Positions 34,081 to 43,421 are shown, counted from the first letter of the stretch. The stretch: DNA of 64,000 nucleotides from Saprospiraceae bacterium (GCA_028280415.1 JANQLV010000075.1:1-64000), one strand, 5' to 3'. Notes: a model not told the origin generated them from the letters alone. Numbers and translations are program-made.

Positions 34081-34968
34081 GTGAAAAAACTGATCTGGAT
34101 ATTTGCTTTAATTGTTTTGACCTTCACCGGAGATCGATTGGGTGGATGGGTCTTAAAACAGCAGGTAGAAAAGAGCCAATTTAGATATTCGAGGTTATAT
34201 ACACAAAGGGCTCAGGCAGATATCCTGTTAGTCGGGAATTCAAGGGGATTGATATTTTACGAACCTTATATTGAAGAAATCACGGGCTTAAAGACTTTTA
34301 ATCTGAGTTATAATGGCATGTCTATCGATCTGATGCGCAATCTGGTGGAAGATTATTTTGAAAAATACGATGCTCCGCAGCGAATGATCGTGGATGTGAC
34401 GATGTGTGATCGGATCAATGATCAACTTACGTCCGGTTTTAATACTTATAGTGCCTATTCAGAGCGCTTGCAAAAACTGATTTTTGAAAGGGGTGGAAAT
34501 ATGGGATATGGTGCTCAGTTTAGCCATCTTTTTCGCTATAATAGCGAGATTTTTCAACGGGCACTTTTTTACCTGAATAAAACGGATAAAGACTGGTTGC
34601 TGGATCGGGTGATTAATAAAAATATGGTTGCGGAAGCCGGGAACCTTGAAGCCTATACAATTGACCTTGAACCGGACAGTACTGATTTGGAGTATCTTCC
34701 GGTAAATCTGAAAGCTATGATTGCAGTTGCACAGGCAAAAGGAACAGAAGTGCATCTTGTGATTAACCCCTACTATCCGGTTTTCGCCAAAAAGATTGAA
34801 AACCTTGAATCGTTTAAAACAAAAATCGAAACCTTTACCGGGCTGCAAGTGAAGGATTATTCATCCTCGATTTTAGAAGAGAAGGGTTTTGGAGACTACC
34901 AGCATCTCAATAAATACGGCGCTCGTCTGTATTTGGATCAACTCAAAAAAGATGGGATACTTCCGTGA
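34081..34968 (+). CDS. SGNH-like protein, probable periplasmic partner of the MBOAT enzyme
   Basis: 295 residues starting at GTG (34081). An N-terminal hydrophobic signal or anchor (about 4-20) leads to an SGNH-like core: LLVGNSRGLIFYEP carries the block I Ser, and DYQHLNKYGARLYLDQL carries a block V Asp-x-x-His. The middle segment lacks a clear block III Asn, so activity is uncertain. Proteins of this kind (AlgJ/AlgX/DUF1574-like) take acyl groups from MBOAT proteins to the polymer. It is the last gene of the forward block and converges on the TolC-like gene 9 bases away. Confidence 0.7.
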   Translation: MKKLIWIFALIVLTFTGDRLGGWVLKQQVEKSQFRYSRLYTQRAQADILLVGNSRGLIFYEPYIEEITGLKTFNLSYNGMSIDLMRNLVEDYFEKYDAPQRMIVDVTMCDRINDQLTSGFNTYSAYSERLQKLIFERGGNMGYGAQFSHLFRYNSEIFQRALFYLNKTDKDWLLDRVINKNMVAEAGNLEAYTIDLEPDSTDLEYLPVNLKAMIAVAQAKGTEVHLVINPYYPVFAKKIENLESFKTKIETFTGLQVKDYSSSILEEKGFGDYQHLNKYGARLYLDQLKKDGILP

Positions 34969-34977
34969 TTTTCTTTA

Positions 34978-35718
34978 CTATTTTTCCTTTTTCTTATACT
35001 GCCTTCCATACTTCTCCGCTTCCTCATAGCTCATTCCGATTAGTTCTTCCAGTGCGATTTTAGAGAGCTGGATTTCCATCTCAGCACTGATCCTGGCTTC
35101 TTTAGCTTGCGTAAAAGCAAGAGCTGCACGGCTGAGTTCTTCGAATTTAGCCTTGTTGTCCTGGAATAATTCTTTGAGTAAGGTCTGATTTTCTTTAGCA
35201 TCCTGTTCTGCTTCCGTACGTACTTTCAGGATATCCAGAGAGAGTAGGTATTCGTAATATCGCTCGAGTACCAGAGCCCTTGTTTTGAGCTTTAAAAGGT
35301 TGACATTTTGCCTGGTGATTTCAAGCTTTTGCTTAGAAACATCAATTCGCTTTTTTCTATTAAAAACAGTATTCAGGTCAGCAGTAGCAGTAATGTTCCA
35401 GATAGGTAAAGCTACAAATAAAGGATCATCAAAATCATAAATAATATTGCTCAGACTAATCTCATTGAGATTCCATTGAACCTGCAAGTTTTTCATCCAT
35501 TCGCGTTTAGTCAGGTCAACCTCCAGCTCTGCAATTTTCTGATTGCTTCCCATGATCTTATTATTCGGACTATTATTCCAGGCCAGTTGCACCAGGTAAT
35601 CCTCGAAGGTCTTGGGGCGGGTATCTTCTCCCGGCACGATTTTATTATAATCTGTTATCTGAGCCCATCCTGAAACCGAAAAAATAATAGTAAATACAAG
35701 CGAATACAGCGTTTTCAA
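34978..35718 (-). CDS. Half-length TolC-like outer membrane protein
   Basis: 246 residues: signal peptide about 1-19 (ending SGWAQ), then a single TolC-type repeat with a beta-strand pair (about 85-125: VQWNLNEIS, PIWNITATADL) and a long coiled helical hairpin (about 125-240, Glu/Lys/Leu-rich: VSKQKLEITRQNVNLLKLKTRALVLERYYEYLL). TolC-family efflux proteins usually contain two such repeats in ~430 residues. The gene has an intact start and a natural stop, and there is no second half next to it. It may assemble with more protomers or act as an outer-membrane factor for the polysaccharide; both are inference. Confidence 0.65.
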   Translation of the reverse strand: MKTLYSLVFTIIFSVSGWAQITDYNKIVPGEDTRPKTFEDYLVQLAWNNSPNNKIMGSNQKIAELEVDLTKREWMKNLQVQWNLNEISLSNIIYDFDDPLFVALPIWNITATADLNTVFNRKKRIDVSKQKLEITRQNVNLLKLKTRALVLERYYEYLLSLDILKVRTEAEQDAKENQTLLKELFQDNKAKFEELSRAALAFTQAKEARISAEMEIQLSKIALEELIGMSYEEAEKYGRQYKKKEK

Positions 35719-35852
35719 AATAGTGTAGTTTAATCTAAGTTTGTTTAAATATTTATTTTATTGTCCAATTTCTATACCAGAGCAGGTTTTACTCGGTTCC
35801 GGCTATCCTGCAGGCGTTCAACGAACTTGTTTTCTGGGTCATTTCATTCTGT

Positions 35853-37328
35853 TTAGTTTTCTTCATAATGCTCCTGATAATGGGCATCGTGCTCCTTAAG
35901 CCGTACCATTACGGCCAGCATTATGGAAAAAATAATACTGGTTGGCAATTGTACAATGGCTTCCTGCGGGTAACTAGCTAGTGTCAAAACAAAAAATACA
36001 ATAGTGAGGCCCAGATAAATCACTTTTATCTGCGGATCTTTTACCCTGAAATAGTATTTGATAGAGGTCTTTAAAATCAGGAAAAGAAAACTCATATAAA
36101 TAATCAGCCCGATCCAGCCGAGTTCTACTGCCACCCGTACAAACCCGCTATCGTGTGCAAATTTGGCCAGGAATGAATCCGGGGTAAAGCGCCTTCCCCA
36201 AAGCCCGGTGCTTCCGAGACCGGCTCCAAAAGGATGTCGATGAATGAAAGGTTGTATCATTTTTTGGTTTTTAAAACGAACATCCATCGTATCGCTACTT
36301 GCGGAAGGCCTGAAAGCTGATTGTATCCGGAAGATCACCGCATTGGAAGAACCTTTCATCACAAAAGCTAATCCCAGGAGAAAGAAAAATGCGCCACCGA
36401 GAATGAACTCTTTTTTTAGCGTAAGCATAATAAATACGACAATCCCAAAAGGGAATAATACTATCGGTGTACGAGAACCGGCATAAGCCATTGTCATCAG
36501 CATTAAAATGGCAGCTAATCCGAGGCTAAACCTCTGCCAGCGCTTAAACGGCCCGGTCATCAGGGTCAGGCAAAATAAGGAAGTGTAGGCCATTACGATC
36601 CCCAAAGTAGTCGGGTCGGAGAGAAAAGAGAAAACACGCATTCTACTCCACTGGAAAATCAATTGGAATCGCTCGGGATCGGCTCTCAACCAGGCCATTT
36701 CTGTTGCTGTAAAACCAATAAACTCCTGCTTCAAACCGTAAAGTGCCAGAATCGTGACCATAATAATGATCACTTTTATTACCGTTTTGATTGCCTTTAG
36801 ACTTGTAAAAGCGTAACAGCCAATGAAAAATAATAAACTCTGCCCGGCCATACTACGTACCGTATAAACCCAGGCCAGTTTTGAAGCGGCCGCTGGATTG
36901 AGGACCTGGATGAAGTTATAAGCGATCCAGATCAAAAGGATGACACTGATGGGGTTTTTCATAAAGGACCAATCCCGGCTTTTTACCTGATTGACCAGAA
37001 TACCAAAAATCATCAGGAAAATCAGTGCATCCAATAGAGTACCGATGGGAGCTGCAGTATATTTTCCGATAAACTGCACAAAGAAGCAGCTGACTAGTAT
37101 TACATTGATCCCCAAACGAGTATTGACAAAGCATGCTGCGAGCATTGGTATCCCAATGATCCCCGCGAATAAAACGATACCCAATTTGATTTTAAGAACG
37201 GATATGGCAAAAGCGATGACCAAAGCTAATAGGCCAAGCAGGATATATCCCAAAGGGTTCTGCAGTTTTTCTATAAATAATAGAGAATTGATCCGGCTTT
37301 TGATAGTATTTAAGGTACTGGTTGACAT
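35853..37328 (-). CDS. O-antigen ligase/polymerase (WaaL/Wzy-like)
   Basis: 491 residues, about 12 membrane helices, with the large periplasmic loop typical of the O-antigen ligase family (PF04932) around residues 345-400 (RFKNQKMIQPFIHRHPFGAGLGSTG and HDSGFVRVAVELGWIGLIIY). The conserved arginine and histidine residues in that loop are visible. In a locus with a flippase and a co-polymerase it is likely the Wzy polymerase of the repeat unit, but ligation to another acceptor cannot be excluded. It is co-directional with the 42-residue membrane peptide gene, 10 bases downstream of that gene's stop. Confidence 0.83.
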   Translation of the reverse strand: MSTSTLNTIKSRINSLLFIEKLQNPLGYILLGLLALVIAFAISVLKIKLGIVLFAGIIGIPMLAACFVNTRLGINVILVSCFFVQFIGKYTAAPIGTLLDALIFLMIFGILVNQVKSRDWSFMKNPISVILLIWIAYNFIQVLNPAAASKLAWVYTVRSMAGQSLLFFIGCYAFTSLKAIKTVIKVIIIMVTILALYGLKQEFIGFTATEMAWLRADPERFQLIFQWSRMRVFSFLSDPTTLGIVMAYTSLFCLTLMTGPFKRWQRFSLGLAAILMLMTMAYAGSRTPIVLFPFGIVVFIMLTLKKEFILGGAFFFLLGLAFVMKGSSNAVIFRIQSAFRPSASSDTMDVRFKNQKMIQPFIHRHPFGAGLGSTGLWGRRFTPDSFLAKFAHDSGFVRVAVELGWIGLIIYMSFLFLILKTSIKYYFRVKDPQIKVIYLGLTIVFFVLTLASYPQEAIVQLPTSIIFSIMLAVMVRLKEHDAHYQEHYEEN

Positions 37329-37338
37329 AGCACAAAAA

Positions 37339-37467
37339 CTAAACGAAGAGTACTTTTATAGCGGAAGCCAAAAGTAACAGGATTGCGAGAGACAAAGCTG
37401 CCATTTCCATTAATTGTTCCTTTTGACTCAATTGCAGTTTAGTCTTATTTTTCAATTTGGATTTCAT
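37339..37467 (-). CDS. 42-residue single-pass membrane peptide
   Basis: Reading the reverse strand from the ATG at 37467-37465 gives 42 codons ending in TAG (37341-37339). The first ~20 residues are strongly basic and polar (MKSKLKNKTKLQLSQKEQ), the last ~20 form a membrane helix (AALSLAILLLLASAIKVLFV), giving a positive-inside, type II topology. The start lies 20 bases inside the 3' end of the hexapeptide acetyltransferase gene and the stop is 10 bases before the O-antigen ligase start, a tight coupling that supports real translation. I know no family. A small partner of the polymerase or flippase is possible. Confidence 0.6.
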   Translation of the reverse strand: MKSKLKNKTKLQLSQKEQLMEMAALSLAILLLLASAIKVLFV

Positions 37468-38101
37468 CTAATCTGTTTTTATTTCCTTTAACCCGCTTCC
37501 ATTCTTTGGATTCCGGGTCGTATTGTTTTAAAATTCTGGCTGGATTACCCGCAACAACAGAATAGGGAGGAACATCTTTAGTCACGACACTACCGGCGGC
37601 TACTACGGAATGTTTCCCTATACGTGTACCTGAGGTAATGACCACATTGGCGCCGATCCAGGCAGCATCTTCAATCACGATCTCCGCCGTTGTACATTTT
37701 TGCTGATTGATAGGAATGCTGATATCTTCAAACTGATGGTTAAGCCCGGACATGACAACATGTTGAGCAAGCATCACATCATCACCAACCCTCACTGGTC
37801 CAATGAGCACACAGGAGATTCCTATTAAAGACCGGTCTCCGATGATGACCGGGCCCACCTGGTTGTTGATTGTCGCAAAATCCTCTATAAGAGAATCTCG
37901 GCCAATCGTAAACTCATTGAAAGGCATCACATCAATTCTTGTCCTGCGACGAATAACAGAACCCTTTCCCTTTTTATGCTTCCATGAATTCCAAAACCAG
38001 CGAACCCAAAGCCGGGGACGATGCTGATTTTTAGGACGAAGAAGATGTAAAGCAAAAGCTTTTAACTTCTCATTGTTTTTAATGTTGTCTGAAAATGACA
38101 T
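37445..38101 (-). CDS. Left-handed beta-helix (hexapeptide) O-acetyltransferase
   Basis: 218 residues. A basic N-terminal region is followed by hexapeptide repeats from about residue 60 (IGRDSLIEDFATINNQ, IIGDRSLIGISCVLIG, RVGDDVMLAQHVVMSG), the active-site His in GLNHQFED, and the WIGANVVITSGTRIGKHSVVAAGSVVTKDVPPYSVVAGNPARIL end typical of WcaF/VatB/NodL-type acetyltransferases. It likely acetylates a sugar using acetyl-CoA in the cytoplasm. It lies in the reverse exopolysaccharide block, and its stop is overlapped by the start of the small membrane peptide. Confidence 0.88.
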   Translation of the reverse strand: MSFSDNIKNNEKLKAFALHLLRPKNQHRPRLWVRWFWNSWKHKKGKGSVIRRRTRIDVMPFNEFTIGRDSLIEDFATINNQVGPVIIGDRSLIGISCVLIGPVRVGDDVMLAQHVVMSGLNHQFEDISIPINQQKCTTAEIVIEDAAWIGANVVITSGTRIGKHSVVAAGSVVTKDVPPYSVVAGNPARILKQYDPESKEWKRVKGNKNRLDEIQIEK

Positions 38102-38187
38102 TCAAATCGTGTAAAATGAATCAAATAAAATACTTCATTGTTTCATGAGCTTTAAAAAAAGGTAAAGATGGAGCAGATGAGCACATC

Positions 38188-39423
38188 TTAGGCCGTTTGT
38201 AGTTTTTTCTTTTTCATTAAATAGTCTTCCACAATAGTCCAGAATTCCTCAACTCTTGCCGACCAGGTATTGGTTCTGGCCAGAGCATTTCTGGATTGAA
38301 CGCGTTCTTCTGAGTTTTCGGCAATAGCATTATCAATCATTTTGACAAACTCTTCATGATTATCTGCTAAATAAATATAATCTGCAAAACCTCGGATATC
38401 TTTGGAAAAGCTGGTTGAAACCACTGCTTTCCCGGCTGCGAGGTATTCGTTTATTTTTAGTGGATATATGCTTTTAGTCAATTTATTACACAGAAACGGT
38501 ATCATTGTACAATCCATATGCTGAAGATACCTGGGAAGCTCCGTGATATTTTTACTACCTGCAAATATGATATTGGACATCTTGTCCAGACCTATCTCTT
38601 TATATTCTGAATTGTTAATCGGCCCAACCAGGAGGATGGTTTTATCACTGTGGTATTCCGCCACCTTTTTGAGCAGTGGATAATCAATGCGACAATGATC
38701 TAAATTACCAACAAATCCGATTATCTTGTTATTAATATGCTTTATTTCTTCGGGTTTTTCGAATTTTTCATGCAAAACACGCTCAAAATTGGAGATATCT
38801 GCGGCATTGTGTATGATATGTACTTCTTCGTTGAAAGGGGACATCAGTTCCCATAGATTGGTAGAAGTCACTGTAACGATATCTGCTTCCCGGGCAACCT
38901 CTGTTTCCAGCCGGGCCCCGTGTCGGGCAGTGTAGGGCTCTTGAGTCATATCGTCAATGTTTTGGTAGATGTTGACGATCTGCCCAAAACCATTCGGTAA
39001 AGTACCTGCGAAATAGGGGTTGAAGCAATTGAGATAAATAAAATTATTCAGCTTATAATCCTCTATCACTTTTTTTATAGTATTCAGAATCACTTTATTA
39101 TTAAAAGCAGAAAAAACGTTATAAACGCCACCTTCCGGAAGCCAGTTTACCGGGAAAGTCAAAGGCGGATGAACGCCAATAATGTTTTCAGAAACGCCTT
39201 CGATCTTTTCGTAGCGCATTTTGTTGGTGAGCATGTGTTTGCGGCGCTCCTTAGCCATTTTAGAGTTAAAATTGCCCGCGAAATCTTTGATAGAGTAGGG
39301 ATGGTTCACATAAAATACCCGGTTGTTCTTCGCAAATTCCTTGGCAAAAGACAAGGAAACGGAGGAATACGGATGATCCCAGGGAAACAAAGTAAAATAT
39401 ACAATATCCAGATCTCTATACAT
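38188..39423 (-). CDS. GT4-like glycosyltransferase (TuaH-like)
   Basis: 411 residues with a two-domain GT-B layout: an N-terminal half beginning DIVYFTLFPWDHPYSSVSLSFAKEF and a C-terminal half with IIGFVGNLDHCRIDYPLL, TILLVGPINNSEY, the sugar-nucleotide-binding MIPFLCNKLTKSIYPLKINEYLAAGKAVVSTSF (E of the EX7E-type motif). Overall it resembles teichuronic acid enzyme TuaH. It likely adds one sugar of the repeat unit at the inner face of the membrane. The gap to the upstream flippase gene is 17 bases. Confidence 0.85.
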   Translation of the reverse strand: MYRDLDIVYFTLFPWDHPYSSVSLSFAKEFAKNNRVFYVNHPYSIKDFAGNFNSKMAKERRKHMLTNKMRYEKIEGVSENIIGVHPPLTFPVNWLPEGGVYNVFSAFNNKVILNTIKKVIEDYKLNNFIYLNCFNPYFAGTLPNGFGQIVNIYQNIDDMTQEPYTARHGARLETEVAREADIVTVTSTNLWELMSPFNEEVHIIHNAADISNFERVLHEKFEKPEEIKHINNKIIGFVGNLDHCRIDYPLLKKVAEYHSDKTILLVGPINNSEYKEIGLDKMSNIIFAGSKNITELPRYLQHMDCTMIPFLCNKLTKSIYPLKINEYLAAGKAVVSTSFSKDIRGFADYIYLADNHEEFVKMIDNAIAENSEERVQSRNALARTNTWSARVEEFWTIVEDYLMKKKKLQTA

Positions 39424-39440
39424 ATGCTTGAAAATTTTAT

Positions 39441-40817
39441 TTATGTTTCTGATGCTACTTTCTTTTTATCTAAAAAATTTCGAGCCAAACTCAATCCTTG
39501 TTTGTAAAAGCCCGGAACATATATAAAAGCTCGATAAGCTCTTATACCGAGGATCGTATTTAATACGTATTGCATCGCAATGAAGGTTACGATGTAAGAA
39601 GTCAAAGTACCTATAGCTGCTCCAATTACACCAAAATTGGTGATGAAGATATAGTTTGAAATTATATTGATAACCGAACCGCCAATCGTAAAATAGAAGT
39701 TGATTTTTGGCTTGCCCATCGCATCGAGAATGGTTCCAAAAAGTACAGCAAAAGGAATAAAACAACCGAAAAATATGGTCATTTGTAGTACGCGGATGGT
39801 TTCACTAAAACTTTCCCCTGCCAGAATATTAATGATCCACTCGGCAAATACACAGACAATGATGACAAATGGAATGATTAGAGCTAAAATAGCTCCAACG
39901 GATTTTTCATAAAGCACCTTGAGCTCTTTTTTATCATTGGTCTGAGAAATCCTGGCCGCCTGGGGAAATACAATGCTCGCTATTGAAAAAGTTGGTACTT
40001 CCGTAAGGTTAGTAATTTTGATGGCCCATTCGTATATCGCAGCCGAAGCCGGCATCAGCAAGGAACCCAACATCAGCGTATCGATCCTTTTATAAACCAT
40101 AGTACTGATATTGGTACCAAAAACGAAACGCCCGAAGTTGAACAGACGCTTCATTTGCTCCCGGTCTATATTTTTACTAAAACGCAAATAGGGCCAGGCC
40201 AGGATCGTATTGACCAGTACGGCAAATAAGGTACAAATTGCCTGAACAATTGCCAGATAAACCAAAGTGACTTCCCAGTCAAATAGGACTACACTCAAAA
40301 TATAAAAGAAAAACAGGCCCTGCCGGGTGAAATTACTCCAAAAGACGCCTCTGAAATCCAGATTGGCCATCTGGATAAAGTTAAACTGATGAAAAGGGAT
40401 CATCAGGATAACTGTAATACAGTAGACATAGAGCATTCCGGACAGGCCATAAGTTTGCTCATCCCATAATTGACCTGCGGGATAGGCCAGAGACATTAAC
40501 AACAGAACAAATACACCAGTCAGGATTAAATTGATTGTCAGAGAAGCCGTATTGATGATTGGGTATTCCCCGTCTTTGGCCTCGGCCAGATATTTTACGA
40601 GGGCATTTTGTAATAACCCACTTCGTGCAACCTCCATAAAAGAGGTGATCGTATAAAAAATGACCCAAATCCCAAGCTCATTAGCATCCCCTTCTTCGGT
40701 GGTAAAAGCCCTGGTAAGCAAATAAAAACCTCCAAAACCAAATACGAAGACTGAACCCCGCTCCAGTATAGTTAACATGCCCGACTTTAGCCAATACGAT
40801 TTTTGTGATTTGGACAC
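39441..40817 (-). CDS. Wzx-type lipid-linked oligosaccharide flippase
   Basis: 458 residues, about 12 to 14 membrane helices, MOP/PST superfamily. Recognisable parts are the N-terminal KSGMLTILERGSVFVFGFGGFYLLTRAF, the middle FGRFVFGTNISTMVYKRIDTLMLGSLL (typical of Wzx, with charged residues in the helix) and VFPQAARISQTNDKKELKVLYEKSV. It moves undecaprenyl-linked repeat units to the periplasmic face. It starts at GTG (40815-40817). It is co-directional with the Wzc-like gene upstream (87-base gap) and GT4 downstream. Confidence 0.88.
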   Translation of the reverse strand: MSKSQKSYWLKSGMLTILERGSVFVFGFGGFYLLTRAFTTEEGDANELGIWVIFYTITSFMEVARSGLLQNALVKYLAEAKDGEYPIINTASLTINLILTGVFVLLLMSLAYPAGQLWDEQTYGLSGMLYVYCITVILMIPFHQFNFIQMANLDFRGVFWSNFTRQGLFFFYILSVVLFDWEVTLVYLAIVQAICTLFAVLVNTILAWPYLRFSKNIDREQMKRLFNFGRFVFGTNISTMVYKRIDTLMLGSLLMPASAAIYEWAIKITNLTEVPTFSIASIVFPQAARISQTNDKKELKVLYEKSVGAILALIIPFVIIVCVFAEWIINILAGESFSETIRVLQMTIFFGCFIPFAVLFGTILDAMGKPKINFYFTIGGSVINIISNYIFITNFGVIGAAIGTLTSYIVTFIAMQYVLNTILGIRAYRAFIYVPGFYKQGLSLARNFLDKKKVASET

Positions 40818-40904
40818 AATAATGTTTGTTTTAAAACATAAAAATAATGCGATGAAGTATTTATTACTTCGCCATTTTGGGTGTTATAGGAAACTGGTTG
40901 AGGC

Positions 40905-43127
40905 TTAGTTTAGATTTTTTAAATCTAGTTTATTGAGCACTGCCCCCATGAATTTATTACCTAATCCTTTCACATATTCAATTGATTCTTCATCTGCCGG
41001 CTGGAGCTCCGAATCTGCAGAGAAAACAGTGACTATTTTTTCGGCAAAATCAGTTAGTTCCTTGGCATCCGAATACTTATTCATGGCTGGTGCTTCCAGA
41101 AAAATATAATCGTAGTACAAAGTTAATTTGTCTATGAAAGTATGAAAATCTTTTCCGGCAAATATTTCTGAAGGAGATAGATAGTTGCCACTATTGGCAA
41201 TCACATCGAGTTTTTCAATGTTAAAGAGCCCATTTACTTCTTTTATTCCGAATACATCCGCTAATTGATGTTCCACAATCAATTTTTGTAACTCCAGATT
41301 GGGCTCTGCGCTTTCGGAAGAAAGCTGTGTTAAAGTATTCTTTTTAAAATTGGTGTCGATTAAACAGACCTTTTTATTCTTGATTTTGAGAGAATGCGCG
41401 ATATTAAGGAGCATAAAAGTTTTCCCTTCTGCTGGTTTGTTACTGGTAAAAAGGAAAGTAGAGGCCCCCGAGTTTTCAATCTGAAAACGCAGGTTACGCA
41501 TGGATTCCTTGAAATAATCCATACTCTTGGCATCTCCGTTCGAATTATAAAGATTAACCAGATCCAGTCCCTTGGTTTTGATTTTGTTCATCTTGCCAAG
41601 CAAGTCTAAATTGGTGAACTTTTCAAATTGGGAAGGAGATGAAAAACTGGTATCAAAATAAGCCAGGATAAAAATGATCAAGGTTGCCAGAGTACCTGCA
41701 ACAATTGCCGAAAAAACGGCAATAATCAATTTGTTGGCAGGTTCCGGTTCATCTGCTACTTGAGCATGCTCCATCATATTTAACTGATCCGTCACATTCT
41801 GCAGATTGATATTTGCGAGATTCAACTGGCTCTTGAGGTTGACGTATTCGTTTTTCAAAACGTCGATGTCCCGCTCCATTTTCTTGACAATTGCATCATT
41901 CGAAACCAGTACCTGGGATTTACCACCCAATCGAACCAGCTGGGTATTAATTGAGGCAATGGCTTCTTCGGCCAGATTCAGTTCCAATTCTGCCTCAATT
42001 TTTTTGTTTAAAATATTTTCTCCACTTGCATCCTTATCAAGTTCCTTAGTATTAATTGATTTTGCGTGTATTTTAATCGCATTATCGAGTTGTTTTTGAG
42101 TAGCCTCTATCGCAATGCGAAGTTTATCATTTTTAAAGCCCGAATTGATATAATCTTCATTGAGCTGCTTAATTCTTTCTTTGAGCTGAACGATCGTTCT
42201 AGAAGAGAGTATTTTTTCTGCATCATTACTGCTATCCTCACCATATTGAGCCAGATATTTATCTAAATCGGCAATATTCCTGATTGCAGCATCTCTCTTC
42301 TGGATATTCTCTTCCAGTTTCAATTCCAGGTCCTTGATTTGAGTAACGGTGGTTTCTTTTTGATTTCCAATATCGACAATGCTGCCTGCTCTTCTCAGTG
42401 TAATCAATTCTTTTTCTTTTTCATTCAATTCATCACGCTTATTCTCTGCCAGGGTTTTGTAAAACTCTACCTTGCCTTTATCCTCTTTTCTACGCATCTC
42501 CCGATGGTTTTTCAAAACAATCTCACAAAATTTGTTTACCACATAGGCCGATAATGCTGCATTCTCAGATTCGAATTCGATATTTAATAAATCCGAATCT
42601 GCATTTTTTCGCCCTATCACGAAGTTTTCCAGCAAGGTTTCATGATCATAACCAAAAGCCTTCGCGTAATCCTTATAAATTGGTTCGAAAACCAGATCTT
42701 CCAAATAAGGCTGGATTGAATCTACTTTTAGCTTCATCAGGTCCACCAAAGCTTGTGTTTCATCCTCGGTATAATTAATTGGTTCTTCCTCATCCACTTC
42801 CATTATCCGGAAAGGACGATTTTTGGAAGTCGACATATCGTGAATCAATAAATTATAGGAAAGCAAGTTTACATTCTGACGAGACTTGATGAATTCGATG
42901 AGATTATTAACACTCATCTCTATTTGGAATTGCTGGAAAAAAGGGATTTCCCGCTCTACATTTAGCCCCTGTGCCCCCATAATTCCGGTGGAAACTACTG
43001 CCGAAGATTTGAATTTGTCATCTTGTGAATTGACAAAAAAGTAAGCACCAATGGCAGCGATAAGCATAGATGCCAGAATTAACCATTTGCGTTTAAGCAA
43101 GACTTTAATAAAGAATTGTAAGTCCAT
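40905..43127 (-). CDS. Wzc-like polysaccharide co-polymerase with degenerate BY-kinase domain
   Basis: 740 residues. A Wzz-type region (membrane helix about 15-33, long periplasmic coiled-coil about 200-460, second helix about 475-500) is fused to a cytoplasmic kinase-like domain. The P-loop lysine is kept (SNKPAEGKT, Lys569), but Walker A-prime reads LIDTN (Asn593 for the second Asp) and Walker B reads FLEAPA (Glu678 for Asp in IIDTPP). The C-terminus (NKLDLKNLN) has no Tyr cluster. In Wzc the kinase cycle controls chain length and export. Here the protein may keep the co-polymerase role with altered or no phosphorylation. It is the first gene of the reverse block. Confidence 0.88.
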   Translation of the reverse strand: MDLQFFIKVLLKRKWLILASMLIAAIGAYFFVNSQDDKFKSSAVVSTGIMGAQGLNVEREIPFFQQFQIEMSVNNLIEFIKSRQNVNLLSYNLLIHDMSTSKNRPFRIMEVDEEEPINYTEDETQALVDLMKLKVDSIQPYLEDLVFEPIYKDYAKAFGYDHETLLENFVIGRKNADSDLLNIEFESENAALSAYVVNKFCEIVLKNHREMRRKEDKGKVEFYKTLAENKRDELNEKEKELITLRRAGSIVDIGNQKETTVTQIKDLELKLEENIQKRDAAIRNIADLDKYLAQYGEDSSNDAEKILSSRTIVQLKERIKQLNEDYINSGFKNDKLRIAIEATQKQLDNAIKIHAKSINTKELDKDASGENILNKKIEAELELNLAEEAIASINTQLVRLGGKSQVLVSNDAIVKKMERDIDVLKNEYVNLKSQLNLANINLQNVTDQLNMMEHAQVADEPEPANKLIIAVFSAIVAGTLATLIIFILAYFDTSFSSPSQFEKFTNLDLLGKMNKIKTKGLDLVNLYNSNGDAKSMDYFKESMRNLRFQIENSGASTFLFTSNKPAEGKTFMLLNIAHSLKIKNKKVCLIDTNFKKNTLTQLSSESAEPNLELQKLIVEHQLADVFGIKEVNGLFNIEKLDVIANSGNYLSPSEIFAGKDFHTFIDKLTLYYDYIFLEAPAMNKYSDAKELTDFAEKIVTVFSADSELQPADEESIEYVKGLGNKFMGAVLNKLDLKNLN

Positions 43128-43421
43128 AGCGAAAATGTGTCATCTTTTTCGTAAAAACAAATCTTGGGAAACCGGAGGACCATACATTCTTAGAGATTCC
43201 TAAACTGCGAAACGCGTGCGAAGAGACCAATTAAAACAAACAGATTAGTTCGTTTTTGTCGACGTTTTCTCTTGCATTTGGCAATAAAAGTTTGATAAAC
43301 AGACTCTTATCAGAAAACTCGTAAGCTTTTTCAAATGCTTGTTAGTATGTTTAAAGTCCTACTAGTAGGATCGAAGCACAAAATTCGGACAAAATACAGA
43401 CAAAAACAAGTATTTGGATGA
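43128..43421. other. Regulatory gap before the Wzc-like gene, with a 14-bp palindrome
   Basis: No gene and no reverse TAnnTTTG box. A perfect 14-bp palindrome, TCCTACTAGTAGGA, lies at 43357-43370, just before the small reverse frame ending at 43422. It could be an operator for the reverse exopolysaccharide block. Confidence 0.45.
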
